Shown: piece by piece, positions 11,310-23,030 of the stretch | Numbering within the stretch: position 1 is the stretch's first letter | Layout: every line of letters begins with the position of its first letter | Assembly: GCA_012064385.1 (NCBI GenBank) | Contig: QRDG01000621.1 | Location: 932,710-996,709 of the forward strand | DNA from: Puccinellia tenuiflora | Lineage: Eukaryota > Streptophyta > Magnoliopsida > Poales > Poaceae | Direction: 5' to 3' | Length of the DNA stretch: 64,000 bases | Translations under genes and position numbers: made by a program | The notes under the pieces: generated by a model | Database searches by the model: none | What the model saw: the letters and a program-made list of their open reading frames with translations, nothing else | What the model was told of the DNA's origin: nothing

Positions 11310-12530
11310 TTCAAGTCTCTATATAAGTACCAAGTTTGAGTCTAATTGTGTTCATTTAATGAAGTAAGTATGATGGGCACGTGTTGGTATGCTAGTAGTA
11401 TTGCCAGGTTGATGAGTTGGCCGGTTGGCTCATGCCATAATATATGATGAGGGAATACCCAACCGGTTAGCCCCAAACCCACGAGTCGGACCACAAGACT
11501 CGGGTGCATCAAAGCCCATCCGGAGAATCCCTTTTGGGTAGCAGGTTTGGCCTGTAAACCAATAGGCCGGCTCGTCACGAAGACGGGTTCAATAGAAGCC
11601 GGCGGCAGTATCAAGGGTTACCCTCCACATAACCTAACCCTAGCAGATTGTTAGTCGGTTCCCAACTGACCTAGATATTTAATTTAAAATAGCAGCAGTT
11701 TTTCGGTAAGATGTGTCACTGAAAACAAGAATAAGATGTGATGATCAGGTGTGAAGTTGTACCCAAGTACTGGTCTGCGAGAGTTAGTTGCAGTTGAAGC
11801 TCATCACGATCGAGGGGCTATAGTGAGGTGTATCTCCAAGGGGCGATGCCATGAGACGTCACGGTTGAGGGACTCTTGTGAGATGTATCTCCAAAGGGCG
11901 AAGACGCGTGCAAAGACAAGATGGCGGGTGGCTAACTGGGTGTCTCAACAAGAAGACGAGGACCAAGATGAAGATGGCCGCAGACCGGTCAAGTTGTGAT
12001 TTCTACATGAGATTATGCATTTAGTCTTCATGTGGGATGCTAAGATGGCGCAGCGCGGGCTGGTAGTCCAGATAGGTACATTGAGTTTGTATTTGGGTGT
12101 GTGTGTGTGTGGTGGGGGGGGGGGGGGGGGTTGGTGGTGGAAATTATCAAACTTGAGTCTGAGCCGTAGAAAACTCACATCTCTTAGTACCTAGTTTGAG
12201 ACTAATTAACTTGGTTTAATTAGATTAGTATGGTATCCTAGTAGTATTGACAGGTGATGAGTTGGCTAGTTGGCTCATGCCCTATATGTGTGAGTAGTTT
12301 CATGGTTGTAAGAGCACTAGTTCTTGTCGTACGTCTAGCAAAAGGTGAGCGAGTTCGAGTCCGACTAGAACTTTTGTTAGCTGGTCGTGGCTGCGTACAT
12401 ATAAACTCATATATGTGCTCTGTATTCAAGATTGTATCGAGAAAAAGAGAATTAAAGAGAAAATTTAGAGCGCACGACACGTGCATCTTGGCCACAAGTT
12501 TTTCGTGTTCCTGTGGTTTCTAACCGTATA
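11310..12530 (+). mobile_element. Degenerate LTR retrotransposon related to the gag-only element at 59666
   Basis: Two diverged direct repeats can be seen (about 11325-11450 and 12185-12295), sharing CTAGTAGTATTG and GATGAGTTGGC blocks. Between them, 11940-12080 matches 61187-61330, the 3' internal end of the intact element at 59666. Shared blocks include ACAAGAAGA, ACCGGTCAAG, ATGCTAAGATG-type and GGTAGTCC-type motifs in the same order. A G-rich tract (17 G at 12114-12130) stands where the polypurine tract would be. The right LTR ends near 12530 with GCACGACACGTGC, also found in the 59666 LTRs. No coding capacity remains. Confidence 0.6.
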
Positions 12531-12539
12531 GACTGATAC

Positions 12540-13130
12540 GATGGGTGAAACCACACAAAGATAGCTTATGGGATCATTGTATTAAAGATAACAGATATGG
12601 TGCCATATATCTACTATTATGTAACCATAGTCATGGTGCCAGTAAGGTTGATAAAGGCGAATCTGGAGGTGGATTCTCCTTCAAGGGTGTCAGAACATGT
12701 CTCCAGATTATATATTCATGGAACAGAAACTTGTACGGTGGAACTCTAGAATAAACTCCTCTCTGAAGAGTTTCGGAACAAAAGATAAACATATGCGTCA
12801 AAAGGTGGTGCAAAGGAGGTCTAGGAGCCACACGGGTGCCCCAAGCACCACCTGGCCGTGTGGGCATCCTGGTGGCCCTCCCAGCCGTCTCTTGAGCCCA
12901 CTCGAAGCTTCCCGATGAATTATAATTCTCGTGATTTCCCTAGTATTTTTGAGACTCCATAAGTACTGTTATCTGCAAAAATTATAAACATGTAGAAAAC
13001 ATCAACTCGCTATGGACACCGAGTTAATAGGTTAATCCGGAAGAATAATAAAAATTTATATAAAACTATACCAAAATCATGTATGAATGATATTAGCATG
13101 GACAATTTAAAATTATAGCTATGTTTGAAA
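12540..13130. other. Probable fragment of an LTR, no gene
   Basis: AT-rich sequence with short blocks such as ATAAAAATTTATATAAAAC that resemble Gypsy LTRs of Triticeae. No boundaries, domain or target duplication could be read. Confidence 0.3.
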
Positions 13131-13350
13131 CTTATCGGTGGCTTTATTTAATATCGGCATCGGGTTAATACCCGATGCGGCCTGCGTGGGAAACATCAAT
13201 AATATAACAAGGTTGGTGGACCGACGAGGTGGGTGGACACAGTTAATCTATACTAACCAGCTGTCTCCTCTCAGATCATGCAGTAGGCTAGACCAAAATC
13301 CAGCCGAGAAAGGGCAGCCTTTAGAAGCAACAGGTTGGGCCGGAAAGTGC

Positions 13351-13749
13351 TTTTGGAGCACGGGCTCCACGGAGCCCGTTTTTTGAGAAAAAACTAAATC
13401 AACATTTATAGTTTCAAAAAATTCTGAAAAAATGTTTAGATGTTGACAATGACGTGTTAAACGATTCTGTAAATTTTCAACCCGAAATAGTTTGTATTCC
13501 GACCTACACAAAAAAGACAAATCCTGACAAATCTAAAAAAAATTGAACTTTGCACTATTCACATCTCAGATCAAGAAATTTTTCATTTTTACAGATACTA
13601 AAATACAGAATATTTCGCACTGTTGTTTACACAATGGTAGAAATAGTCATGTTCTACGTCTAGGATTATTTTCACATTTTTCAAAACACAGAAATGTGCT
13701 TTTAGAATTTTTCAAAAAAAATCGAGCTCTATGGAGCTCGTCCTCCAAA
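13351..13749. mobile_element. MITE-like inverted-repeat element, about 400 bp
   Basis: The first about 40 bp (TTTGGAGCACGGGCTCCACG onward) and the complement of the last about 40 bp (TTTGGAGGACGAGCTCCATA onward) form terminal inverted repeats. The interior is AT-rich and non-coding. I could not identify a clean target duplication, so the superfamily is open. Confidence 0.65.
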
Positions 13750-13983
13750 TCACTGCGTTCTCAGGTTGGGCATGTCTATGAAACTTAGACCCACATGTTG
13801 GAGGGCGTGTCGGGGCATATTTGGCGTCCTCGGGCCGCCCATTAAACGTGGGGGCGGACAGAAGATGTCGAACAAATTTCCAAGCGGTTCAGACTAATGG
13901 GGGACGGACGCCGCTGGGCCTATTTTTATGTATGAACCTTATTGGGCTGATAGGAGGTCCATTTGCGACCCTATGGTAGGCCG
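13750..13983. other. Unassigned spacer
   Basis: It contains GC-rich text of a kind repeated in grass genomes (GGGGCATATTTGGCGTCC), but no element boundary can be fixed and no coding signal is seen. Confidence 0.4.
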
Positions 13984-14430
13984 TAGGCCTAAAACTCGAG
14001 CCGAGCCGAGCCGGTGAGGCTCGACTCGTTTAAACTTGTTGAACTAACGAGTTAGCTCATCTCGCCTTTTTGAATTAGCGAGTCCAGAATTGAAACCTGC
14101 CTCGATTTGCAACAAATCGTGAATTTGCTCGTTTAACTCGATAAAATTGTCCAGGCAACATCATGCCTTGTATATACAATTGTTTCTAATTATTTGGATA
14201 TGTATTGTGGAATCATAACAACAATTAATGCAAGTATGATAGCATGAGACCATCAAATAATATAATATGTAGTCGACAATGATAAATTGTTAATATGGAG
14301 AAGAATACCATGTAACGATTCAATTTACGGAGTTAAACGAATACTCGGTAAACTTCGTTTGTTTAAGTTGAACTCGTTACCGTGTTAAATAAAAACTCGG
14401 CTCAGCTCGGCTCGTTTGACAACCAATTCG
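13984..14430. mobile_element. Truncated hAT-like element
   Basis: It begins TAGGCCTAAAACTCGAG followed by CGAGC repeats, like the start of the complete hAT element at 55960, and ends in CTCGGCTCAGCTCGGCTCG. The matching right terminus is missing, so only a remnant is claimed. Confidence 0.5.
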
Positions 14431-14603
14431 AGCCAAGCGAAAGTAGAGTTATGACCTACTCGTTTAACCTAGATTTTCAAGTTTGATTCAGACATACCCG
14501 ATGGAGATCTATTATTAGAGTTGCCTAGTTGAGTAGTATCATGAATTTCCCTTCGTCTTCTAGACTTAACTCTCCCATCCCGCTCAAATAATCAATGGAT
14601 TAA

Positions 14604-15237
14604 GACGAGCTTGGACGTCTCTCCTCTCTTCCGCTACAGTACCAGAGAGCGCGATTTGTGCGAACCCACGTTCGATCCACCTCGCCGCCGTTGAATCGGC
14701 GGATTTCTCACCCTCCGGCAGCCGTCCCGGCGGCCACCCCGGCGGCGTGAGGATGGGGAAATCCCCGATTCACGTTGTACATAGTGTAGGATCTTGTAGG
14801 GACCCAGCCGGCGGGGTCGGTGGCGCGACCGGAGAGGTTGGTGTTGGCGGCGCTCGTCCCCTTCGACGGTGGTGCTCGTTGGAGCTCTGCGGTGGGCGTC
14901 GTCCTTCTGCGTGCTCGTGGCCCTGCGGGGCCGCTGAGCGCGGTCCTCCCCCGAAGCTTGAAGAACAAGGAAGAGAAGAAGATGGTGGTCTACGCGAGGA
15001 CGGTGGTCTTGGGTGCAGGTCCGCAGGGGCCGTTGCCCGACGACTTCCCAGCTGTGGGGGGCTGCTTCCGATCCATGCCATCAGAGGAGCAGCGGCAGAT
15101 CCGGCGCACCATAGGCTCGTCCTCGACGCCGGCGTGGTCGGAGTCTAGAAAGGACTTTCTTGTATTTTTCTTTTGTTCTGGACTTTTCTGTAAGATCGCA
15201 GATCTAATATCATCTTCCTGTTCCCGCAAAAAAAAAA
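14604..15237 (+). mobile_element. Short poly(A) retroposon (truncated LINE or retrosequence), 634 bp
   Basis: A 12-bp target duplication TCAATGGATTAA lies at 14592-14603 and 15238-15249, and the insert ends in an A tail directly before the second copy. That structure shows reverse transcription primed at the target. The GC-rich body has several open frames but no domain that I recognise. Its source transcript is unknown. Confidence 0.75.
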
Positions 15238-15504
15238 TCAATGGATTAAAACTCTTCAACCTAGACTTCCGAACCAAGCACGACCAGTTAGAAAAGGTCA
15301 CCAACACGCTCAATTATCCATTTCAGACGCCGCTTAGAAAAGGTCACCGACTGCTCCAATTATTATTACGCGCGTTTAGGTGTGAGGTGAGACCATAACT
15401 TGATTTGTTCCTGCAACCAAAAAGCTTTCCACGACGCTTAGATCGGGCCTTTGCCGGCGACACACCGACTTGATCGGAAGTGAGGGGACGCGCACCGGGC
15501 GGCC

Positions 15505-16522
15505 ATGGGGAACCCGAGCAGGCCCATTGCCCTATCAAGGAGCGTGGTCCTGACGGAGGAGAGCATCATACCCAGTTTCCTGCTCTTAGGCAAGCTCGTC
15601 TCCGACGGCTCCCCGGCGGACTCAGCGGCCTCGCTTCCTGACAAGCTTCGCAAAATCTGGGGTCCCTCGGGCACCGTGAACTTCTGGCGAGTCACGGACG
15701 GCACCTTCCTGGTCCAGTTCTACGAGGCGGAGGACCTGACGAAGGCGTACGACGGCGCACCTTGGTTGTTGCGGCGACGGACACGACCTCTTCCTCATGC
15801 AGCACGTCAACTCGGGCATGAACATGGTGGACCAGATCGCCGGGTTCACACGGGCCGAGCTCTGGGTGCGGTTCCACGGCGTCCCCGTGGAGTACTCCTC
15901 CACCAACTCCGTGTACGCGCTCGCCGCGGCCGTCGGCGAGCCGGTCAACTGCGAGACGTCCTGCTCCTGCGTCGACTTCATCCGGGCGCGGATTCGGCTG
16001 GACATCACGCGGCCCCTGCAGCGCTCCGTCGACATCAAGCTGGAAACCGGCGAGCAAGTGTCGGTCTCCGTGGAGTATGAGGGCGTCCCGAGCCTGTGCC
16101 GGTCCTGCAGAATCCTGGGCCACCCGGCGGACCGCTGCCGCCGGCCTGCAGCTCCAAGGCACCTAGGCCGGCCCAGATCCAGTGCATCATCTTCATCATC
16201 ATCGTCATCTCTCAGGGGGAAGAGTTCTCGACTGTGTGATCAGGCCGACAATCTACCTGCGTTTGCGGGTGCCACAGCAGCACCACGACCAGGGAAGAAG
16301 GAGCGTCGACTCTCAGCAAACGGCACTTGTTTCACCTTCTTCAAGCTCAAATCGTGGAGAAAGGGAGCCGGAAAGAATAAAGGCTCTTCCATACAGATAG
16401 GATTACCCGAAATAATACCTACTACTACTACTACTACCCCTAGTAATAACCAGGAGAAGCAGGCACTACTGGACTCGAGTTCTTCGCTGGAGAGTGTTCA
16501 GGTATGCCCTCTTCTCGATTAA
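15505..16522 (+). pseudogene. DUF4283 and CCHC zinc-knuckle protein, one frameshift
   Basis: From the Met at 15505 the frame has the DUF4283 pattern (LLGKLVSD, then VNFWRVTDGTFLVQFYEAED, then GAPWLL). Near 15770 the frame changes by one base. The other frame continues with DLFLMQHVNSG, AELWVRFHGVP and a zf-CCHC_4-type knuckle (SLCRSCRILGHPADRC, about residue 100 of the 241-residue frame from 15797). A Ser-rich tail follows. It stops at 16520, but a good splice donor (CAG then GTATGC) lies at 16500, so another exon may have existed. Such proteins derive from the first reading frame of plant LINEs and are often present as host-like genes. Apart from the single frameshift the gene is well preserved, so a sequencing indel cannot be excluded. 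Confidence 0.75.
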
Positions 16523-16823
16523 TTAATTATTACACTGTTAGTTTTTCGATTGTTTTTTTTTACATGTCCTATATGAAGGGGTCGGCGTGCGTGCTCGGCT
16601 TTCCTAGTAGTTGACGTTCCAGAAGCGCGAGTTGTCGATCGTGGTATGTTTTGGACCCTACCAAACTACGAGAATGCATACCACCGATCGGCCATATACT
16701 ACTCTGTACCTTGATCGGTGGGGGTTCCATTCCATGGTTTTAATTTTTTCCTTATTGAGCTTGTCAGCCCACTAATTTGGATGGGGTGTGCTTCACTAAT
16801 TTGGAGTTTTGACCAGAAGTATG
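16523..16823. other. No recognised gene
   Basis: AT-rich sequence downstream of the DUF4283 pseudogene; nothing that I can identify. Confidence 0.5.
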
Positions 16824-17096
16824 GAGGGACGGATCCTGGAATTTAATTTGGGTGTTCAAGTTCCAACCATCACAAAATATATTGGTGAAAATCATAAAAT
16901 GTGGTTCATAACTTCACACTCATATAAGTACAAATTCGAGGTTTGACCTCGATTTGGACTTGAAACGTGATGTATACATGCTAAGAAATACTACAAATAA
17001 TGTCGATGTCCACTATACACTACATACGATTTTTTTTTTGCAGAAAATTTTGGGTGTTCATCTGAACACCCTTGACCAACTGTGGATCCGTCCCTG
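16824..17096. mobile_element. Putative MITE, 273 bp
   Basis: Short terminal inverted repeats GAGGGACGGATCC and (complement of right end) CAGGGACGGATCC. They flank AT-rich DNA that also contains internal GGGTGTTC/GAACACCC inverted blocks. TATG occurs on both sides (16820-16823, 17097-17100) and may be the target duplication. Confidence 0.5.
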
Positions 17097-17423
17097 TATG
17101 TGTCAATTTAGCATTTTTGCACCGTGCATACAGATAGGATTAGTCCATGGCACCCTGTTGAATACGCCCCTGATTAAAAAACAGGAACAAAGACCATTCA
17201 CTTTTATTAGTATATATGTGGCTAACATCATCTTTTTGGACGTAACGGCCCCTCTCTCTACCAACTAGGCAAAAGGTCACCATAACAATATGAAACCGGG
17301 AAAGAAAAAAAAAATAGTTCATGTCTTAGGATCACATAATGCAACCAACAACCTTGCTCCCTCTCTTACTTTTACTCCTCTCTTCCACATGATCACCTAT
17401 GATCTTTCCCATAGATGCTGTTA

Positions 17424-18846
17424 CACTGGTAGGAAAAGGCTTATAGGTGGAATGTTACCAGTGGCGCACCTGGCTTTGGTGCGTCACTGATAATATACCC
17501 GTGGCGCACCTAGTCTGGTGCGTCACAGGTATGACACTTACCAGTGGCGCACCCGCGAGACCATGCGCCACGGGTAAGTGGCGGCCATGCTGGCCGGGGT
17601 GCTAGAAGATTACCAGTGGCGCACCCCATCTCCATGCGCCACCGGTAATTTTCTACCAGTGGCGCACGGGGACATGGTGCGCCACTGGTAAGTTTTTACC
17701 TGTGGCGCACTGGGACATGGTGCACCACTGGTAATTTTCTAGAAAATTAAGATTTTCAGGCAAATAAATAAATAAAACTTACCCGTGGCGCATGGAAGAG
17801 GTGATGCGCCACGGGTAACCTGGGCATCTCAATCCGTGTGCTCTCGATCCAATGGCTCCTAGCGACCTAAACTAGCACACGATCCGTGTGCTCTGTCATT
17901 CTTGTTTCTGATTGGCTGAGAGGATAGAGGCATGGATTGGCACCTCCTCCTCTCTATCTCCTCCTCCTCTCTATCTCCTCCTCCTCCTCTCCCATCCGGC
18001 ACCAACCACCTCCGGCGGCCTCCTCCGTCCCCGACCTCCTCCTCCTCCTCCGGCGGCCTCCTCTGTCCCCGACCTCCTCCTCCGTCGTCTTTGTCTCCGT
18101 CACAGCCGCCCCGATCTCCTCTTCCTGCACCAACCTCCTCCGGCGGCCTCCTCCTCCTCCTCCGGTGGCCTCCTCCGCCCGCCTCCTCCTCCTCCTCTCT
18201 ATCTCCTCCTCCTCTCCCATCCGGCACCAACCACCTCCGCGGCCTCCTCCGTCCCCGACCTCCTCCTCCTCCGGCGGCCTCCTCTGTCCCCGACCTCCTC
18301 CTCCGTCGTCTTCGTCTCCGTCACAGCCGCCCCGATCTCCTCTTCCTGCACCAACCTCCTCCGGCGGCCTCCTCCTCCACCTCCTCCAGCGGCCTCCTCC
18401 GCCCGCCTCCTCCTCCGGCGAGCCCCTGCCGTCCCCATCTCTGCCACCATCGCCCTTACCTCCTCCGACCGGCCGTCCCACGTCCTCCCCGCCGGCTCGC
18501 GCCATCTCCGCCTCCTCCGCGCCGACGTCCCTCCGGCTAGCCCCTGACGTCCCGGTTGCCGTCAGGTCGAGGACGAACACATTTTTTTTATTTTGAAATT
18601 GTTACCAGTGGCGCACCAAAGAGGGGTGCGCCACGGGTATGTGTTTTTTTTGAAAAAAATGAAACTGTTACCAGTGGCGCACAAAAATGGAATGGGGTGC
18701 GCCACAGGTAATATATATACCAGTGGCGCATCTGGCGATGCGCCACTGGTAAATATTACCAGTGACGGGGTAGCCGTGGCGCACCCTGATGCGCCACTGG
18801 TAGGCATATCAGGTGCGCCACTGGTAAGGTTTTTTTTTCACTAGTG
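17424..18846. mobile_element. Non-autonomous CACTA element (GTGGCGCA family), 1.4 kb
   Basis: It starts CACTGGTAGGAAAAGGC and ends in the complement of CACTAGTGAAAAAAAAAC, with an exact 3-bp target duplication TTA at 17421-17423 and 18847-18849. Subterminal repeats (CAGTGGCGCACC, GTGCGCCACTGG) match those of 9680-11189, and its first about 27 bases match that element's right end, so both belong to one family. No transposase is encoded; the centre is a CT-rich tandem duplication. Confidence 0.93.
17960..18440 (+). repeat. Two tandem copies of a CT/CCG-rich unit of about 225 bp
   Basis: CCCATCCGGCACCAACC begins at 17991 and again at 18216, and the text that follows is nearly the same in both copies (CCTCCGTCCCCGACC, GCCGCCCCGATCTCC). 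The long Pro/Ser-rich frames here come from this low-complexity repeat and are not counted as genes. Confidence 0.85.
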
Positions 18847-18849
18847 TTA

Positions 18850-19638
18850 GTTCTATTAAAAATGCCTTTACTACTAATATAGCCTCTAATTTCGTTTAAA
18901 AGGCAAGTCAAAATGGTTTAAAAGGCAAAGAGAGAACGAGAGAAATCAATTATTTGCTTCCTCTCCGGAAGAGATAAAAAAATTAGATGAATGTAAGGTT
19001 TATTTTATTATAGTTCGCAACTAATATATCAAAACTACTCTATCCACTATAAATATATGATTTTGTAAGTATATATTATTATATTAATTATAGACTTTCT
19101 AGAGAGTCCCACATTAATCACAGAAAAAACATAAGCCGTTGATTTGATGGAATCAAAGTTATAATGTCTCATATTAAAAGGGGAAAATCCTAACTAAAAT
19201 AAGAAAGACAAATACATTGCATATGGATTCTAACACCTGCCATCTTTCGTCATATAACAAGCTAGCCTGGTTTATTAGAGTTTTATCCTCCTCTCTCCTT
19301 TTCATGCATTCAGTATTTTTATTCATTTTCGTTGCATTATTTTGGCATGTATTTCCAAACATATATGCCATTTAATGTCTCAATAAAAACAGTGTCACGA
19401 TATTTTTTGTACATCTTATTTCTATACCAATACAAAAAGTAATGATAAATGTTACGCACAATTGTGTAAACCGCTGAAACTAAAGAACACTATCTATTCT
19501 TGGACATAAGGAGTAACTTCTAGACATCAACCCTACCAAACAGTATGCTTTTATGGTTTCGTTACATTTAAGTCAAAATTTTCTTGCCATCATGCTGGCT
19601 GATCAATAATCCTTCATTAGAAGTAGTGCGCACATATA
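18850..19638. other. AT-rich spacer, no gene seen
   Basis: No open frame of note and no recognisable repeat boundary. Confidence 0.5.
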
Positions 19639-19640
19639 TA

Positions 19641-19800
19641 CTCCCTTTGTATCAAAATGTAAAATGTTTTAGCTTTTTTCTTTCTATCCGTATATAGACA
19701 TGTTTTAGTGTAAGGTTCAAATGAATTTTGCACTAAAACATGTCTAGATACGAATGGAAAGCAAAATGCTAAAACATCTTACATTTTGATATGGAGGGGG
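19641..19800. mobile_element. Stowaway MITE (Tc1/Mariner), 160 bp
   Basis: Termini CTCCCTTTGTATCAAAATGT and the complement of ACATTTTGATATGGAGGGGG form an inverted repeat flanked by TA dinucleotides. This is the standard Triticeae Stowaway pattern. The whole element folds as a hairpin through AAAACATGTCTA. Confidence 0.92.
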
Positions 19801-19802
19801 TA

Positions 19803-21120
19803 TATATTTAGCAAAATTATGCTGCAACTTTTAGCCTATGCTTGAGTTGAGGGTTAATTATTTTCTAGTGTAGATTTTTGTGTCTTTGTTCTTTAGTGCT
19901 TGACCAAACTTAAATAGATCTTTTAATGTTATTAAAATAGTTATTTGTTTCATTTATCCATTGTGAGAGCGTGATACGAGCTTGCATAGAAATCCAGCGG
20001 GAACGATGTGAGTGATTAGATATTTATTTTTCCAAGGGTTCGGAAAAGTTGAGCAAGATTTCTGCTATTCGATGGATAGACATCCCATCCTTTTATTAGC
20101 TTCCGTAAGTAAACTTTTTTTTAATGAAAAGTAGGCTTCCGTTCACTATTCCAAGGAATTTTAGGTTGTACTTTGGGAATAACAACAAATATTGTATGGA
20201 CAACAATGTTCTTCCTAAATACATGACTTCCTTCGATCCTAAATCCATGGTGCGCTCGGGTGGGGCCTACCCAATCGTCGTCTCACCTAGCCGCCGCCTT
20301 GCCCTGGTTGGCTTGAGTGTGGCCTACCTGTTGTCGCCGCCCTAGGATCCCACCCTCGGCCCGGTTGTGCAACCCATGATGGGGTCAGCCGGACGGCTCA
20401 CTCTACAGGTTCGATAACGAGCGGACATGACTCCGAACAACTTCTGATCAATAATCAGTAGCGGAGCCGTGGACGCCCATATTGACTCCCACTATTGGGC
20501 GAATACATGCTCAGATTGAACCTGCTGATTGTCATATTTATTTCTCACTGCTTCGCGTTACTGAAATTTATCCAAGGTGAGATATATTTCGATATCATGT
20601 GAATCAACTCTTGATTGCGATATCGTATTTCCCTCGTTACTGACAAGTTCCCTTTTACTCGTTCTCGTATTCCAATATCCCCATTATATAAATATTCCCA
20701 TGATCACCCTGTTACAGTATGACGTTTAACAGAACCAAAATAACCTTTCGAGTATATACTAATCCTAATAACCTTATGGTCTAAGGATATATCTATATGA
20801 TAATCTTGCTGTGACAATACCATTAATTATATGATGAAACGATATCATGATACATCAACAATTGGGTAAACCAGCCACATTGTTCTGCTAACAATGTGCT
20901 CTCATTGATAGCAGCAAACTTTGCTCATGACCATGAAAACAGATTCATCAAGCAATCAACGAGATAGTCCAAAAGACAAGACTAGGGTACTTTGTTCTTG
21001 TCCATGTCTCTACACTTGGCGTATGGATTTTCCTGTGAATCTCCATTCAGAAACCATAATATTTATAGCATAGAGAATAAACATTAATCATAAAACAGCT
21101 ATCAATAACAATTATTATTG
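19803..21120. other. AT-rich spacer, no gene identified
   Basis: Short frames only. A small GC-rich island at about 20250-20400 has no recognised motif. Confidence 0.5.
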
Positions 21121-21969
21121 GCTCTTGGGCATAACCCCAATATTAAATTCCTATAATTTAAGGCTTGCACGTACCAATAAAATTGAAACTAAGATCAATC
21201 ATGAATTTGTGTTGCCTATACAGGAGCCTTCCATCATCGAAGCACAAGAGACTGCAGAAGGCACCACATCGATCACGCACTCACATTTCGTCGTAAAAGC
21301 ACAAGGGTACGCTTCAAGGTCCAGGAAGCATGCGAGGATAGAAGTAATGGTGGAAACACACTGCTCACCACAGTTAATAATGGGAGCAATGCAATGGCTA
21401 TCCAAGAAAAAAGAAAGTACAGGTCAGCATGAAAGGTTAATTATTATTATTATTGCATTTTGTAAGAATGATAAAAATGCAAACGGGTTAGCCTAGACAA
21501 TCCTAGAGATTTTCTCTATGAGAACTTTTAGGGAGCTCGAAAGAAATTTCCATGTCTGATTTTTCATGGAATTTGCAATTTTTGCAACAACAGACACACT
21601 TATGTAAGAAGGTATAACAAAACAAAATTCTCTTATGAATGCTAAAATACAATTAATCTTTTTACATAGATATGCTAATTACTCTAGTAACTCTTAATAT
21701 ATTCCCCACCATTCACCTCTCCTAACGATAGAAGAAAGTGAACATTTTGGAGGATTTAGCATGATTAAGCAATTGAAAACGTTAAAAACATGCATGCTCC
21801 GCACTAGGTCTAGATTGTTTTGAGGAAACAGAAGCAGCAAGCTGCTATTTATTCTGAAATAAGCTAGGTTATGTAGGATACTAGAGCATACATACCTTTT
21901 AAACAATTTTAGTAAATTCGAGGAACTCGACTCTCTAAAGTATATCATTACATGATTTACCTATGACAG

Positions 21970-22093
21970 GTTTGGATGCAGCATATGATGGCAAGAAAGG
22001 CGTAATCAGTGTCTTTGGCTTGCAAATTGATAAAAATTCGGATCCAGTTGATCTGGTAGCGTATCTGCTTCCCAAGATCAGGTCGAAATCCAG
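21970..22093 (+). pseudogene. Possible exon of a heavy-metal-associated (HMA) domain protein, cut by a CACTA
   Basis: A splice acceptor (CCTATGACAG) precedes an exon reading GLDAAYDGKKGVISVFGL then DPVDLVAYLLPKI. This resembles the second half of plant HMA copper-chaperone-like domains, where an intron commonly falls at this place and a DPV-L-L-KI pattern closes the domain. The metal-binding CxxC half was not found; 21330-21425 ends at a usable donor (CAGGTCAGC) but does not clearly match. The CACTA at 22094 sits inside this exon. The assignment is tentative. Confidence 0.3.
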
Positions 22094-23027
22094 CACTAGT
22101 GGAAAACGGGGCAGTAGTCCCGGTTCCAGACGGCCTCTAGTCCCGGCTGGGCAACCCGGACTACCAAATCGGGACTAGAGCCCCCCCCTATAGTCCCGGT
22201 TGGCTACGAACCGGGATTAGAGTGCCTCCCACGTGGCCACGGGCGAGCCCGCGGGCTGGATGTCTTTAGACGGACCGGGACTACCGTTAGGCCTTTTTTT
22301 TCTTTTATAATTTTTTTCAGAATTGCACGGACCGGGTGTCGTGTACTGTGTTTAGTGCCGGGGTTTTGGATAGTTTCGGAAACACGTCGATACGTCGATA
22401 TAAATTATATTGTCCTATGATCACACGTTGATGCATATATATAACACACTTACAAATTAATTGTAACACATGAATTTGTCGTCACGTTTCCGTACACAAA
22501 GTACTCAAATGCATTAATTATACATGCATGAAATCATAGTAACATTTATATATGTAGATAATAGTGCTCTGAATTTTCAGGTATGACATCATCAAGAAGA
22601 AATCCCGCCAGCTCCTCCCCAATTGCTCTTATACGGTCATCTGGTAGGAGGCCGGCCCGCTTCCTTACAATCTTTAAAAGAAGGAGAAAATTAAACAATT
22701 ATGAATGAAACTCCACACAATTGATATGCATATTATTTTGTCAAAAAAAACTTGTGAACAATGTATAATTACGTCCCTCCATTAGTCCCGGTCTGTAATA
22801 GAACCGGGACAGTGCATTGTCCGGGCTGGTCCCACCTCTGTCGCCTCCTCCCGCATCCCTTTGTCACCGGTTCGTAACACGAACCGGGACGGTAGGTCCC
22901 CTACGGACCGGGACTGGTCCTGGCGGGCGCCCTGGGACCAATGACCAGGACTAGTGCCACGATTGGTACCGGTCCGTAAGGGAACCGGGACGGAAGGGCC
23001 AAACCGAAGCCCCTGTTTCCACTAGTG
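22094..23027 (-). mobile_element. Non-autonomous CACTA element (TAGTCCCGG family), 0.9 kb
   Basis: Termini are CACTAGTGGAAAACGGGGC and, on the complement of the right end, CACTAGTGGAAACAGGGGC. A 3-bp target duplication CAG lies at 22091-22093 and 23028-23030. Subterminal GTCCCGGTT/AACCGGGAC motifs resemble those of 34266-36662. Apart from one retained terminal exon it is non-coding. Confidence 0.93.
22544..22671 (-). pseudogene. Orphan last exon of the CACTA Ulp1-like gene
   Basis: On the minus strand, after an acceptor (CTTTTAAAG), the exon reads LLPDDRIRAIGEELAGFLL and ends in a stop near 22544. It aligns with the last exon of the Ulp1-like gene in the larger CACTA (LLPDERIRGIQEELAGFLL, 34747-34880). 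All upstream exons are deleted here, so no protease can be made. Confidence 0.75.
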
Positions 23028-23030
23028 CAG

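Noticed and set aside
17912..18596. Three overlapping Pro/Ser/Leu-rich frames of about 200 residues
   Set aside because: They come from a CT-rich tandem repeat open in several frames at once, inside a CACTA element.
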